DNA of 64,000 nucleotides from Trinickia dabaoshanensis (GCF_002879885.1 NZ_PNYA01000006.1:224684-288683), one strand, 5' to 3'. Positions 29,875 to 39,226 are shown, counted from the first letter of the stretch. The notes: generated by a model from the sequence alone, not told the origin. Numbers and translations: made by a program.

Positions 29875-30684
29875 TTAGAACGAAGGCACCATGGCGCCCT
29901 TGAATTGGGTGGTGATGAAGGCGCGCACCTCGGGCGATTGGTACGCGCTCACGAGCTTCTTGACCCACGGCTTGTCTTTGTCCTGCGCGCGCACCGCGAT
30001 CAGGTTCGCATAGGGGCTATGAACGTCTTCGCGTGCGATCGCGTCCTTCGTCGGCGACAGTCCTGCCGCCAGCGCATAGTTCGTGTTGACCACGGCCGCG
30101 TCGACATCGCCGAGCGAGCGCGGCAATTGGGCCGCATCGAGCTCGAGCAGCTTGAACTTCTTCGGATTGTCCGCAACGTCGAGCGTGGTCGCGTTGTTGC
30201 CGTTCGTCCCCGCGCCGGCCTTGAGCTTCACGAGCCCTTGCGCTTGCAAGAGCAACAGCGCGCGGTTCTCGTTGGATGGGTCGTTCGGGATCGCGATCTT
30301 CGCGCCTTGCTGCAGATCCTTCACCGATTTGAGTTTCTTCGAATAAATCCCGATCGGCGAAATGTACGTGAGACCCGCCGTCACGATCTTATAGCCGCGC
30401 TGCTTCACTTGGCTGTCGAGGTAGGGCTGATGCTGGAAACTATTGGCGTCGAGATCGCCCGCGTCGAGCGCCGCATTCGGCTGCACGTAATCGTTGAAGG
30501 TGACGATTTTCACGTCGAGCCCTTCGCGCTTCGCCACCTTTTGCACGACTGCCCACGTTTGCTCGTCGGGCCCCGCGATCGTACCCACCTTCACGACTTG
30601 GTCCGCGTGCGCCGCGGTGCCGACGACGAATGCGGCGGTCGCTGCGACGGACGAGAGAAGCTTGAGAAGCGTTCTGCGTTGCAT
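29875..30684 (-). CDS. metQ: MetQ/NlpA-family substrate-binding protein
   Basis: A 269-residue periplasmic binding protein of the D-methionine ABC transporter family. The signal peptide (MQRRTLLKLLSSVAATAAFV) is followed by an AHA-D cleavage site rather than a lipobox Cys, so it is probably soluble in the periplasm. Family blocks visible are VKVGTIAGPDEQ, FNDYVQPNAALDAGDLDANSF and IAIPNDPSNENRALLLLQ. No ATPase (MetN) or permease (MetI) gene is adjacent, so it must serve a transporter encoded elsewhere or bind another small molecule. Confidence 0.85.
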   Translation of the reverse strand: MQRRTLLKLLSSVAATAAFVVGTAAHADQVVKVGTIAGPDEQTWAVVQKVAKREGLDVKIVTFNDYVQPNAALDAGDLDANSFQHQPYLDSQVKQRGYKIVTAGLTYISPIGIYSKKLKSVKDLQQGAKIAIPNDPSNENRALLLLQAQGLVKLKAGAGTNGNNATTLDVADNPKKFKLLELDAAQLPRSLGDVDAAVVNTNYALAAGLSPTKDAIAREDVHSPYANLIAVRAQDKDKPWVKKLVSAYQSPEVRAFITTQFKGAMVPSF

Positions 30685-30716
30685 AAAAACTCGCTTTCTT
30701 TATAGGAAAAATAAGA

Positions 30717-30743
30717 AGACAGGCTATGGTGTCATAGCCGTCT
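30717..30743 (-). promoter_or_regulatory. Hairpin or operator upstream of metQ
   Basis: GGCTATG-GTGT-CATAGCC (30722-30739) extends to an 11-bp stem with one bulged A by adding AGAC (30717-30720) and GTCT (30740-30743). It lies 33 bp before the metQ ATG. On the minus strand a T-rich stretch follows, so it could act as a leader terminator or a protein operator. Confidence 0.45.
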
Positions 30744-30904
30744 CTTGAATGGAAATACGTTGATCGCATATCCATATGCGGATCGAACGCAGCGGTGGAT
30801 TCCATTAGGAGAACGAACTAATCGGACGCGAAGACGAAGCGACCGCAACGGTCGCTTTCATCGGGTGAAGAGGCTAACGGGGAAGAGGCTAGCGTACCGG
30901 CAAG

Positions 30905-31516
30905 TTAGCCGAGCAAGAGCTTGAGGTCGTGAACCCAGGGCTGCACGCCCTGCCCGTCGCGCGCGAAAAGACGCAACTGCCCCGAGGGGTCGAAGACGTA
31001 GCTCGCCGCCGTATGGTTCATCGTGTAGCTGTCGGGCGTCTTGCCCGGTACCTTCGCGTAATAGACGCGGAAATCCTTCGCGACCTTCGCGAGTTGAGCG
31101 GCATCGGGCCTCAATCCGACGAACGAAGGATTGAAAGCGTGCACGTACTGCGAAAGCACTTGCGGCGTATCGCGTTCCGGATCGACGGTCACGAAGAGCA
31201 CTTGTACGCGCTTCGCCTCGGGTCCGAGTTGCTGCATCGCCTGGCTCAATTCCGCCATCGTCGTCGGGCACACGTCGGGGCAATGCGTATAGCCGAAAAA
31301 CAGCACGACGGCCTTGCCCTTGTAATCGGCGATCGTGTGAAGCTTGCCGTCGGTATCGGGCATCGAAAAGTCGCTACCGAACTGCTTGTTGCCCGTGAGG
31401 TCGAGGTTTTGAAACGCGGGCTCGCTCTTGCCGCAACCGGCGATCAATAGCGCACCGCCGACGAGGCATGCGGCGAGAATCGCGCGCGAGGCGCGCATCA
31501 GCGAAAGCTTGGACAT
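30905..31516 (-). CDS. sco: SCO1/SenC copper chaperone lipoprotein
   Basis: SCO proteins deliver copper to, or reduce, the CuA site of cytochrome c oxidase subunit II. The 203-residue protein has a lipobox ending LIAGC, then a thioredoxin fold with the copper-binding CPDVC motif in GYTHCPDVCPTTMAEL and the distal His in SYTMNHTAASYVF. It is the last gene of the minus-strand assembly run ctaA-ctaB-sco, 7 bp after ctaB. Confidence 0.93.
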   Translation of the reverse strand: MSKLSLMRASRAILAACLVGGALLIAGCGKSEPAFQNLDLTGNKQFGSDFSMPDTDGKLHTIADYKGKAVVLFFGYTHCPDVCPTTMAELSQAMQQLGPEAKRVQVLFVTVDPERDTPQVLSQYVHAFNPSFVGLRPDAAQLAKVAKDFRVYYAKVPGKTPDSYTMNHTAASYVFDPSGQLRLFARDGQGVQPWVHDLKLLLG

Positions 31517-31523
31517 AAGCGGG

Positions 31524-32429
31524 TCAAAGACCGATCAAGCCGCGCGCATAGTGATCGACGAGCAACGCGGCAAAGAGCAACGACAGGTAGACGATCGAAT
31601 AGCGGAAGGTCTTGCGTGCCAGCGCATCGGAGTACTCGCGATAAATCTTCCAGGCATAAGCGAGGAAGATCGCGCCGAGCAGAACCGCCGAGACGAGGTA
31701 GACCATCCCGCTCATGCCCGAGACGAACGGCATCAACGTGACGGCGAACAAGATCACCGTGTAGAGCAGGATATGCAAACGCGTGTATTGCTCGCCGTGC
31801 GTATTCGGCAGCATCGGCAATCCGGCGTTTTCGTAATCCTTGCGGCGATACAGCGCCAGCGCCCAGAAATGCGGCGGGGTCCACACGAAGATGATGAGCA
31901 CGAGGATCCAGGCGTCGCCGGGAACGTGCCCCGTGACGGCCGCCCACCCCAGTGCCGGCGGCATGGCGCCCGAGGCACCGCCGATGACGATGTTTTGCGG
32001 CGTGGCCGGTTTGAGCAGCAGCGTATAGACGACCGCGTAGCCGATGAACGTGGCCACCGTCAGCCACATCGTCAAGGCATTGGTGAGCGCGTACAGCGTC
32101 CACATCCCCACGCCGCCCAACACGGCGGAAAAGACCAGGATCTGCACGGTGGTGATCTCGCCGCGCGCGGAGGGCCGCCAAGCGGTTCGACGCATCATCG
32201 CGTCGATCTTTTGCTCGACGAGGCAGTTGATCGCGAACGCGGCACCGGCCGTCAGCGCGATGCCGACGGTTCCGCCGACGAGCACGGTCCACGGCACCAT
32301 GCCCGGTGTCGACAAGAACATGCCGATCACCGCGCAAAATACGGCGAGCTGCGTGACACGAGGCTTCGTGAGCGCGAGGTATTGGGAGATTCGGGAGCCC
32401 GGATGACGGGCGAATGTCGTGCTTTCCAT
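31524..32429 (-). CDS. ctaB: Protoheme IX farnesyltransferase
   Basis: CtaB (COX10) attaches a farnesyl group to heme b, giving heme O, the precursor of heme A. The 301-residue protein has nine or so hydrophobic helices, the prenyltransferase Asp-rich motif in [19 protein letters not shown], and [18 protein letters not shown] in the second loop. The ATG at 32429 (MESTTF) follows ctaA by 4 bp; an upstream start would lie inside ctaA. Heme A synthase is the neighbour, so the two steps are co-expressed. Confidence 0.95.
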   Translation of the reverse strand: MESTTFARHPGSRISQYLALTKPRVTQLAVFCAVIGMFLSTPGMVPWTVLVGGTVGIALTAGAAFAINCLVEQKIDAMMRRTAWRPSARGEITTVQILVFSAVLGGVGMWTLYALTNALTMWLTVATFIGYAVVYTLLLKPATPQNIVIGGASGAMPPALGWAAVTGHVPGDAWILVLIIFVWTPPHFWALALYRRKDYENAGLPMLPNTHGEQYTRLHILLYTVILFAVTLMPFVSGMSGMVYLVSAVLLGAIFLAYAWKIYREYSDALARKTFRYSIVYLSLLFAALLVDHYARGLIGL

Positions 32430-32433
32430 GGGA

Positions 32434-33543
32434 TCACGCAGGTGCGGCCTCGCGCGGCGAAACTGCGGCGCGGCCAAGTCGGCTGGAAGCGGTGCGAAAG
32501 TTTAGCACAACGACCAACAACAGCAGGACCGCCGCACCGCCGTTGTGCGCAACGGCAATCGGCAGCGGCCACTGTAGGACGATGTTCGATAGGCCGGTCG
32601 CAAATTGAAGCGCGAGCACGATCAAGACGCCCGTCGCCGGTCGCCGCAGCGACTCGTAGCGGCGCAGCTTGAATGCCAGCACCGCGAGGTATGCGATGAC
32701 GATCCCGGCGAACGTGCGGTGCGTCCAGTGAATGGCCACGAGCGCGTCTTGCGTGATCGCCTCGCCGTCGCCGGTCATGCCGAGCGCGCGCCACAGATGG
32801 AAACCTTGCGCAAAATTCATCGGGGGAACCCATTGACCGTTGCAGGTCGGAAAATCGGTGCAAGCGAGCACCGCATAATTCGTGCTCACCCACCCGCCCA
32901 GCGCAAGTTGCACGACGAGCAGCACGAGGCCGGCTAGCGCCCACGCGCGATACCGGGCGATCTCGGGCTCGAACGCCGGTAGCGGCGTGAGCCGAGCGGC
33001 AAACCAGGCGAGCGCGCCGAGCAGCGTCAAGCCGAGCAGCAAATGCGTGGTCACGATCACCGGTTGTAGCTTCATCGTAACCGTCCATGCGCCGAATACG
33101 CCCTGCACGACGATCAAAAGCAGCAGCGAAGTAGGCCACCAAGGCGAAACGTGCAGCGCCCGGCGTTTGATGCGCGCGATCCAGGCGCTCGCCGTCTGCG
33201 CGATGATGAGCACGCCGATCGCCATCGCGAAATAGCGATGGATCATCTCGATCCAGGCCTTGACCATACTCACGGGCCCGCTCGGCATCGCCGCGTGGGC
33301 CGCGCTGATCTGCGCGTGCGCCAGAAACGGCGAGGCCGTGCCGTAGCAGCCGGGCCAATCGGGGCAACCGAGCCCCGAATCGGTCAGGCGCGTGAAACCG
33401 CCGAACATGATCAGATCGAGCGTGAGAAACGTCGTGACCCAGACCAGCTTGCGAAATTTATCGTCGCTGCCCTTGATCCAGACGTAGCTCAGCGGAAGCA
33501 GCGCGATGCAAAGCCCGGTCGCGCCCAATTGCAGCAAGAACAT
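32434..33543 (-). CDS. ctaA: Heme A synthase
   Basis: CtaA (COX15) oxidises the C8 methyl group of heme O to the formyl group of heme A. The 369-residue protein has eight membrane segments in two four-helix repeats with the conserved His ligands ([41 protein letters not shown]) and a Cys pair in [13 protein letters not shown]. The ATG at 33543 has GGAGAG upstream; an in-frame TTG at 33558 has none. It is part of the surf1-sco-like-ctaA-ctaB-sco run. Confidence 0.93.
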   Translation of the reverse strand: MFLLQLGATGLCIALLPLSYVWIKGSDDKFRKLVWVTTFLTLDLIMFGGFTRLTDSGLGCPDWPGCYGTASPFLAHAQISAAHAAMPSGPVSMVKAWIEMIHRYFAMAIGVLIIAQTASAWIARIKRRALHVSPWWPTSLLLLIVVQGVFGAWTVTMKLQPVIVTTHLLLGLTLLGALAWFAARLTPLPAFEPEIARYRAWALAGLVLLVVQLALGGWVSTNYAVLACTDFPTCNGQWVPPMNFAQGFHLWRALGMTGDGEAITQDALVAIHWTHRTFAGIVIAYLAVLAFKLRRYESLRRPATGVLIVLALQFATGLSNIVLQWPLPIAVAHNGGAAVLLLLVVVLNFRTASSRLGRAAVSPREAAPA

Positions 33544-33577
33544 CGATTTTCTCTCCAACGAACCGGCGACGCGCGCG

Positions 33578-34225
33578 TCAGCCGATACTGGACCACTTCA
33601 GCAGTTTCGTGATGTCGCCCTTGATCTTGTTCGGATCGGGGTGCTTCGGAAACCGCATCATCAAGTTGCCGTTCGGATCGACCAAATAGATGTGATCGAG
33701 ATCCGTCGCGCCCGTTTCAGCCGGCAGCCAAGCGGACAGCGCGGCCGGATCGGCAATGAACTTGGCGGTGTCGGGATAGGCGTGCTCGATCTCGGCGGGC
33801 ACGGCATCGGCGTCCGTGCGCAGCCAAACGGTCAGCAGACGTTCGCGTTCGCCGCCTTGCGTGGCTCGAATCTGGCGCATGAAGTACAGCTTCGTCGCGC
33901 ATGCTTTGTCGCAGGCGCTGCGATCGACGCTGATCATGAGCCAACGCCCGCGCAAGGAGGCGAGCGGCATCGTCTTGCCGGCTTCGTCCTCGACGATCAG
34001 CGCTTCGGAAATCGGACGCTGCGGCTCGATCAACGTGCCGTAATTGGTCGCGCCGCCCTTCGGCTTGATCACGTAGTAAGTCAGGTACGACGCGATGATC
34101 GGCGCGGCGCACACGAGCGCGATGAGCAGCACCATCCATCGGCCGCTCGTCCAAGAGCCGCGCTTGGCCGGCTGTGCAGATGGGTCCCTGCCCCGCTTTT
34201 GCTCGCGCGAGCGTTCTGATGACAT
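33578..34225 (-). CDS. SCO-like membrane-anchored thioredoxin-fold protein
   Basis: This 215-residue protein has one N-terminal transmembrane anchor (WMVLLIALVCAAPIIASYLT) after a basic start and a periplasmic domain with a CxxxC pair in VDRSACDKACATKLY. The pair is spaced like SCO proteins, but the distal His of SCO is not obvious (the tail has LDHIYLVDPNGNLMMRFP). Position between surf1 and ctaA supports a cytochrome oxidase assembly role, possibly thiol redox of CuA. The ATG at 34225 is used over a TTG six bases earlier. Confidence 0.75.
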   Translation of the reverse strand: MSSERSREQKRGRDPSAQPAKRGSWTSGRWMVLLIALVCAAPIIASYLTYYVIKPKGGATNYGTLIEPQRPISEALIVEDEAGKTMPLASLRGRWLMISVDRSACDKACATKLYFMRQIRATQGGERERLLTVWLRTDADAVPAEIEHAYPDTAKFIADPAALSAWLPAETGATDLDHIYLVDPNGNLMMRFPKHPDPNKIKGDITKLLKWSSIG

Positions 34226-34244
34226 CGACAAGCGTCACTCCCTC

Positions 34245-34949
34245 TCAATTGCCTTTTTTCGCGGCACGCCGGGCCGCGTACAAGCCGAAGCCCAAGGCCG
34301 CGGCCGCCATACCCCACCACTGGAGCATGTATCCGTAATTCGTTTCGACGCCCATCGCGGGCGCCGGCCAATCGCGTACGAGCATATCGCCGTCGTCGCT
34401 GGTCTGCTCGATGACGAACGGTTGTAGCGTCAAACCCGTCTCGCGCGCGAACGCGCCGACGTCGAGGTTCTGCCGGATGGCCTGATGCGCGGCCGAACCG
34501 CCTTCGCCAAGCTCGAACGCGCGCGACGCGTTGGCGCGCGCGATTCCTTCGATCGTGACCTCGCCCGGCGGCGTGCGGTACGGCGCGATCGCCGTACGCA
34601 CGTCGGCATTGCGCGGCAGCCACCCTCGGTTGACGAGGACGTAGCCGCCGCCGGACAACGCGAACGGCATGACCACGTAAAAGCCCGGCTGATCCCGATA
34701 GGGGCGATTGTCGAGATATACGACATGGTCGGGCATGAAGCGGCCCACGGCGCGCACGCGGTGATATTCGATCGAGCCGAGCGCGATCGGCTGCGCACCC
34801 ACGGGCTGCGCCGGCGCATGTTCGAAGCGATCGATCTGGGCCTGCAACGCTTCCTTCTGATGCGCGCGATCGCGCTGCCAAAAGCCGAGGCGGATCGTCA
34901 CGGCCATGACGATCAGAATCAACAACACGGGAACGAGACGAAATTTCAT
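34245..34949 (-). CDS. surf1: SURF1 family cytochrome oxidase assembly protein
   Basis: SURF1 proteins help insert heme A into subunit I. The 234-residue protein has the two-helix layout: an N-terminal helix (FRLVPVLLILIVMAVTIRLG, then FWQRDRAHQKEAL), a periplasmic domain with YLDNRPYRDQPGFYV and YVLVNRGWLPRNAD, and a C-terminal helix preceded by MGVETNYGYMLQWW. Length is typical. It is the first gene of the minus-strand assembly run and is divergent from a DUF2909 gene. Confidence 0.93.
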   Translation of the reverse strand: MKFRLVPVLLILIVMAVTIRLGFWQRDRAHQKEALQAQIDRFEHAPAQPVGAQPIALGSIEYHRVRAVGRFMPDHVVYLDNRPYRDQPGFYVVMPFALSGGGYVLVNRGWLPRNADVRTAIAPYRTPPGEVTIEGIARANASRAFELGEGGSAAHQAIRQNLDVGAFARETGLTLQPFVIEQTSDDGDMLVRDWPAPAMGVETNYGYMLQWWGMAAAALGFGLYAARRAAKKGN

Positions 34950-35093
34950 ATCAGATGAACCGTGCGTCGAAAATCATCGGCCGCGACGGCGCGGGGACGC
35001 ACGATCCGGCCCTCGCAGGCCGCGTGAGCGCGCGAGGTCGGTGCGATAATTGCATCGATTTCCTTTCGTCGATTCCGAACATCGGTTGGTTCC

Positions 35094-35303
35094 ATGCACA
35101 TCTTCGTTGCCGTCGCTTTCATCCTCATCATCGCCAGTATGGTCTCGGCCCTTTATTTCATGATGCACGACCGGGGCAAGACCAAGCGGATGGTCTGGTC
35201 GCTCGCGACACGCGTCGGGCTCTCGATCTCGCTTTTCCTGTTCCTGTGGCTAGCCCACTGGCTCGGTTGGATCGACTATAGCCACGTGCCGCTCGGCCGC
35301 TAA
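35094..35303 (+). CDS. Twin-transmembrane protein, DUF2909
   Basis: A 69-residue protein with two hydrophobic helices (HIFVAVAFILIIASMVSALY and VGLSISLFLFLWLAHWLGW) joined by a short loop HDRGKTKRM. DUF2909 proteins occur next to cytochrome oxidase assembly genes in beta- and gammaproteobacteria; their role is not established. It sits alone on the plus strand between surf1 and ctaE, convergent with ctaE. Confidence 0.85.
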   Translation: MHIFVAVAFILIIASMVSALYFMMHDRGKTKRMVWSLATRVGLSISLFLFLWLAHWLGWIDYSHVPLGR

Positions 35304-35379
35304 ACGGCTGCTAAACGGGCAGTCACGCCCCGCTTTCGCCCCGCTTGGCTGCGGCACGTTGCCGCAGCGCCCCACTTAA

Positions 35380-35416
35380 AACGACAAACGCCGCCTCGAT
35401 CGGATCGCAGGCGGCG
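35380..35416 (-). terminator. Intrinsic terminator of the ctaC-ctaE operon
   Basis: CGCCGCCT (35389-35396) pairs with AGGCGGCG (35409-35416); on the minus strand the stem is followed by TTTGTCGTTTT. A second perfect 9-bp stem (GCTGCGGCA/TGCCGCAGC, 35348-35368) lies next to it and may end the convergent DUF2909 gene. Confidence 0.75.
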
Positions 35417-35501
35417 CACGAAAACTTCATCTCGATCACCCTCGCGCATTCGCGCGATAGACCGAGGCCCGTCGTTCCAGCGAGACGGGCCTGCTGCTGC
35501 A

Positions 35502-36359
35502 TTACAGCCAGTAGACGACGACGTACAGGCCGAGCCAGACGACGTCGACGAAGTGCCAGTACCACGCGGCGCCTTCGAACGCGAAGTGATGATCGGCCGT
35601 GAAGTGTCCGCGGATGAGACGCACGAGCACGACGGTCAGCATCGTGCCGCCGAGGAACACGTGGAAACCGTGGAAGCCCGTCAGCAAGAAGAACGTCGAG
35701 CCGTACACGCCCGAAGCCAGCGTGAGGTTCAGTTCGCCATACGCGTGGATGTACTCGAACGCTTGCAGGAACAAGAAGCACAGACCGAGGGCGACCGTGG
35801 CGCCGAGCCACGCGATGGCCTTTTTACGGTGATCGTCGCGCAGCGCGTGGTGCGACACCGTCAGCGTCGCGCCCGAGCTCAGCAGCAAGGCCGTGTTGAT
35901 CGTCGGCACGGGCCACGGCACCATGCGCTTGAAATGACCGGCCAGCGCCGCGGGGCCTTCGTTCGGCCACACCGCCGTGAAGTCGGGCCAAATCAGCTTG
36001 TAGTCGAGGCTGCCGAGCTCATGCAACGCGATCATGCGCGCATAAAAGAGCGCACCGAAGAACGCGCCGAAGAACATGACTTCGGAGAAGATGAACCAGC
36101 TCATGCTCCAGCGATACGAGCGGTCGACGCGCTTGCCGTACATCCCCGTCTCGGATTCGGCGATGGCGTCGCCGAACCAATGCCAAAGCACGAAGAGCAG
36201 CCACAGCAAGCCCGCGAACATCGTGTACGGCGCCCAAGGCGTATCGTTGATCCACAGCGCCAACGACCCGAGCATGACGAGCACGCCGATAGACGCCGTG
36301 ACCGGGTGCCGGGATGGATTCGGCACGAAGTAATACGGGCTCTCGTTTTGACCGCTCAT
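35502..36359 (-). CDS. ctaE: Cytochrome c oxidase subunit III
   Basis: This 285-residue inner-membrane protein has seven predicted helices. Family blocks are SWFIFSEVMFFGAFFGALFY, the Glu-containing LTGFHGFHVFLGG and AAWYWHFVDVVWLGLYVVVY at the C-terminus. Subunit III stabilises the proton-pumping core formed by CtaD and CtaC. It is the last structural gene of the operon, with a terminator about 85 bp downstream. Confidence 0.96.
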   Translation of the reverse strand: MSGQNESPYYFVPNPSRHPVTASIGVLVMLGSLALWINDTPWAPYTMFAGLLWLLFVLWHWFGDAIAESETGMYGKRVDRSYRWSMSWFIFSEVMFFGAFFGALFYARMIALHELGSLDYKLIWPDFTAVWPNEGPAALAGHFKRMVPWPVPTINTALLLSSGATLTVSHHALRDDHRKKAIAWLGATVALGLCFLFLQAFEYIHAYGELNLTLASGVYGSTFFLLTGFHGFHVFLGGTMLTVVLVRLIRGHFTADHHFAFEGAAWYWHFVDVVWLGLYVVVYWL

Positions 36360-36482
36360 TGTTGATTCTCCACTTCAGTCCAATTGTTTCGCACTTTGCC
36401 GGCGCGTCGACGCCCCTTGGGAAGTCCCCTTGGGGGGCGCCGCACCGCTTCGCTTTTTAAGTTACTTCGCCCGGCCGCCCGG

Positions 36483-36677
36483 TCAGCTCGTCACCATGTG
36501 CACCACGGCCACCAACAGCGCGATGAACACCGCCGCCGCGATAATGGCCGCCGCGATCAAATGCAGCGGGTTGAGCTGCGTATCCGCTTCATGGTCGGCT
36601 CGCCGGCGCACGCCGAAGAACGACCAGAGCACCGCTTTCATCGTCCTGGCAAAACTGCCCTTCCCGCTAGAGGCCAT
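36483..36677 (-). CDS. DUF2970 single-pass membrane protein
   Basis: A 64-residue protein that begins MASSGKGSFARTMKAVLWSF with a basic amphipathic start (FFGVRRRADHEADT) and one C-terminal helix (LIAAAIIAAAVFIALLVAVV). DUF2970 genes are regularly found between ctaG and ctaE in Burkholderiales. The ATG at 36677 has GGAG upstream, while the next in-frame start is a TTG. Function is unknown beyond this linkage. Confidence 0.85.
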   Translation of the reverse strand: MASSGKGSFARTMKAVLWSFFGVRRRADHEADTQLNPLHLIAAAIIAAAVFIALLVAVVHMVTS

Positions 36678-36727
36678 CGCGCCTGTCTCCAATGCTCACC
36701 CCGCTTCGTCGTTTGCTTCGCCGCTCA

Positions 36728-37339
36728 TCACGCGCCGCCGGCCGGGGTCGCCGCGGCCGTACCGCCTTGTCCCGCGCTCGTCGTTTCGCCTGCCGGCCCG
36801 CCCAATTCGAAGAACGTGTACGACAGCGTGATCGTCCTCACATCGCGCGGCAGCTTCGGATCGACGAAAAACACCACCGGCATCTCGCGCGTCTCATGAG
36901 GCGCGAGCGTTTGCTGCGTGAAACAAAAGCACTCGATCTTCTCGAAGTACTGCCCGGCAACCGCCGGTGCGTAGCTCGGGATCGCCTGCGCGTGCACGGT
37001 ACGATTCAGGCTATTCGTTACGCGATACTTCACCGCCGTGACCGCGCCCGGATGCACGTCGAACGCGTTTTGCTCGGGGCTGAACACCAGCGCGCCGCGC
37101 GCGTTGGCGTCGAACTCCACCGAAACCGTACGCGTCGTATCGACCTGCGTGTTCCTCGCACCGGCAGCCGTCACGTCGCGCTTCACGAGACTGTTCGCCC
37201 CCGTGATGTTGCAAATCGCGCGGTAAAGCGGCACGAGCGCGAAGCCGAAGCCGAACATCACCGCCGCCATCACGACGAGTTTGATCAGCATCGAACGATT
37301 CAGCATCCGGTCGCCGTCGTGCGGGGCGGGCGTCGCCAT
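36728..37339 (-). CDS. ctaG: Cytochrome c oxidase assembly protein CtaG (Cox11)
   Basis: CtaG delivers copper to CuB of subunit I. This 203-residue protein has one N-terminal helix (MLIKLVVMAAVMFGFGFALV) and a periplasmic beta-sandwich with the copper-binding CFCF motif in KIECFCFTQQTLAPHE, preceded by VPLYRAICNITGANS. The C-terminal tail is Ala/Gly-rich (about 20 residues). Order ctaD-small protein-ctaG-DUF2970-ctaE is that of other Burkholderiales. Confidence 0.95.
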   Translation of the reverse strand: MATPAPHDGDRMLNRSMLIKLVVMAAVMFGFGFALVPLYRAICNITGANSLVKRDVTAAGARNTQVDTTRTVSVEFDANARGALVFSPEQNAFDVHPGAVTAVKYRVTNSLNRTVHAQAIPSYAPAVAGQYFEKIECFCFTQQTLAPHETREMPVVFFVDPKLPRDVRTITLSYTFFELGGPAGETTSAGQGGTAAATPAGGA

Positions 37340-37369
37340 CTTTTCCTCGCTATACAGCCGGCACGCGGC

Positions 37370-37501
37370 TCAATGAGACAGCCACTGCCTCAGAACGGCA
37401 CTCACAAAGAAGACGGCGACGACCGCGACCAAGATCAGGGCAAGCCGCAAATTCCCGGCGCGCATGCGCTCGGGCGTTCGTCTTTTTTGTGGGTGGTTCA
37501 T
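37370..37501 (-). CDS. Cytochrome oxidase small assembly protein
   Basis: A 43-residue peptide that begins MNHPQKRRTPERMRAGN and has a single helix (LRLALILVAVVAVFFVSAVL) with tail RQWLSH. It lies between ctaD and ctaG, on the same strand and within the same operon. A basic N-terminus plus one helix in this exact slot is conserved in Burkholderiales and annotated as a small assembly protein. It is too short for most gene finders. Function is inferred from position. Confidence 0.8.
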   Translation of the reverse strand: MNHPQKRRTPERMRAGNLRLALILVAVVAVFFVSAVLRQWLSH

Positions 37502-37584
37502 CGTCTATTTCGTTACTGGGGCGAGGACGGCGCACCGCCATCGCCCCGTTTTACGGACTATTGCATCACTCGCACGGACTCGCG

Positions 37585-39192
37585 TTACTCGACGGTCGGC
37601 GGGTTCTCGAACGTGTGGAACGGAGCCGGGCTCGGAACCGTCCATTCGAGGCCCGTCGCGCCGTCCCACGGCTTGTCCGACGCCTTCTCGAGTTCGCCGG
37701 CGCCACGATAGGCGGGCAGCACCACGGCGAACAGGAAGTACACCTGCGCCAAACCGAAACCGAACGCGCCGATCGACACCACTTGGTTCCAATCCGTGAA
37801 CTGCGCCGGGTAGTCGGCGTAGCGACGCGGCATACCGGCCAGACCGACGAAGTGCATCGGGAAGAACGTCAGGTTGAAGAAGATCATCGACGCCCAGAAG
37901 TGGATCTTGCCGCGCGTCTCGTTGTACATCCAGCCCGTCCACTTCGGCGACCAGTAGTACCAGCCCGCGAAGAGCGCGAACAGCGACCCCGCTACCAGCA
38001 CGTAGTGGAAGTGGGCCACGACGAAGTAGGTACCGTGGTACTGGATGTCGAGCGGCGCCATGGCCAGCATCAGGCCCGTGAAGCCGCCCATCGTGAACAC
38101 GAACAGAAAGCCGATCGCGAACAGCATCGGCGATTCGAACGTCAGCGAACCGCGCCACATCGTCGCGAGCCAGTTGAACACCTTCACGCCCGTCGGCACC
38201 GCGATCAGCATCGTCGCGTACATGAAGAACAACTGTCCGGTCACCGGCATGCCCGTCACGAACATGTGGTGGGCCCAAACCATGAACGAGAGAATCGCGA
38301 TCGAGGCCGTGGCGTACACCATCGAGCTATAGCCGAACAGCGCCTTGCGCGAGAACGCCGGGATCACCTGCGACACGATCCCGAACGCCGGCAAGATCAT
38401 GATGTAGACCTCGGGGTGCCCGAAGAACCAGAAGATATGCTGATACATCACCGGATCGCCGCCGCCGGCCGCGTTGAAGAACGACGTGCCGAAGTGTCGA
38501 TCGAACAGCACCATCGTGATCGCGCCCGCGAGCACCGGCATCACCGCGATCAGCAGGTAAGCCGTGATGAGCCACGTCCAGACGAACATCGGCATCTTCA
38601 TCAGCGTCATGCCGGGCGCGCGCATGTTCAGGATCGTCACGATGATGTTGATCGAACCCATGATCGACGACGCACCCATGATGTGGATCGCGAAAATCGC
38701 GAAGTCCATACCCGGGCCCATTTGCGTCGAGAGCGGTGCATACAGCGTCCAGCCCGCGGCCGTCGCGCCGCCCGGCGCGAAGAACGAGCTAACCAGCAGT
38801 GCGGCCGCAACCGGCAGCAGCCAGAAGCTGAAGTTGTTCATCCGCGCGAACGCCATGTCGGCCGCGCCGATTTGCAGGGGGATCATCCAGTTCGCGAAAC
38901 CGACGAACGCCGGCATGATCGCGCCGAACACCATGATCAGACCGTGCATCGTGGTGAGCTGGTTAAAGAACTCGGGGCGCATGATCTGCAAGCCCGGCTC
39001 GAACAGCTCGGCGCGGATCATCAATGCCGCGACGCCGCCCACGAGGAACATCGTGAACGAGAACAACAGGTACATCGTCCCGATGTCCTTGTGATTGGTG
39101 GCGAACAGCCACCGCCGCCATCCGTGCGGTGTGGCGTGCGCATGGTCGTCGTGACCATGGCCCGCGGCTACATCGTGTCCGATGCTAGACAT
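37585..39192 (-). CDS. ctaD: Cytochrome c oxidase subunit I
   Basis: CtaD is the catalytic subunit of aa3 oxidase, holding heme a and the heme a3-CuB centre where oxygen is reduced with proton pumping. The 535-residue protein has twelve helices. Visible ligands are the low-spin heme His in TMHGLIMVFGA, CuB/cross-link HPEVYIMILPAFG (with the D/K-channel Glu of the aa3 type A family), the His pair in WAHHMF and VVAHFHYVLVAG. It is second in the ctaC-ctaD operon. Confidence 0.97.
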   Translation of the reverse strand: MSSIGHDVAAGHGHDDHAHATPHGWRRWLFATNHKDIGTMYLLFSFTMFLVGGVAALMIRAELFEPGLQIMRPEFFNQLTTMHGLIMVFGAIMPAFVGFANWMIPLQIGAADMAFARMNNFSFWLLPVAAALLVSSFFAPGGATAAGWTLYAPLSTQMGPGMDFAIFAIHIMGASSIMGSINIIVTILNMRAPGMTLMKMPMFVWTWLITAYLLIAVMPVLAGAITMVLFDRHFGTSFFNAAGGGDPVMYQHIFWFFGHPEVYIMILPAFGIVSQVIPAFSRKALFGYSSMVYATASIAILSFMVWAHHMFVTGMPVTGQLFFMYATMLIAVPTGVKVFNWLATMWRGSLTFESPMLFAIGFLFVFTMGGFTGLMLAMAPLDIQYHGTYFVVAHFHYVLVAGSLFALFAGWYYWSPKWTGWMYNETRGKIHFWASMIFFNLTFFPMHFVGLAGMPRRYADYPAQFTDWNQVVSIGAFGFGLAQVYFLFAVVLPAYRGAGELEKASDKPWDGATGLEWTVPSPAPFHTFENPPTVE

Positions 39193-39226
39193 GAGAATCT
39201 CCTAGAGCAAATAGTGCGGCGACACG

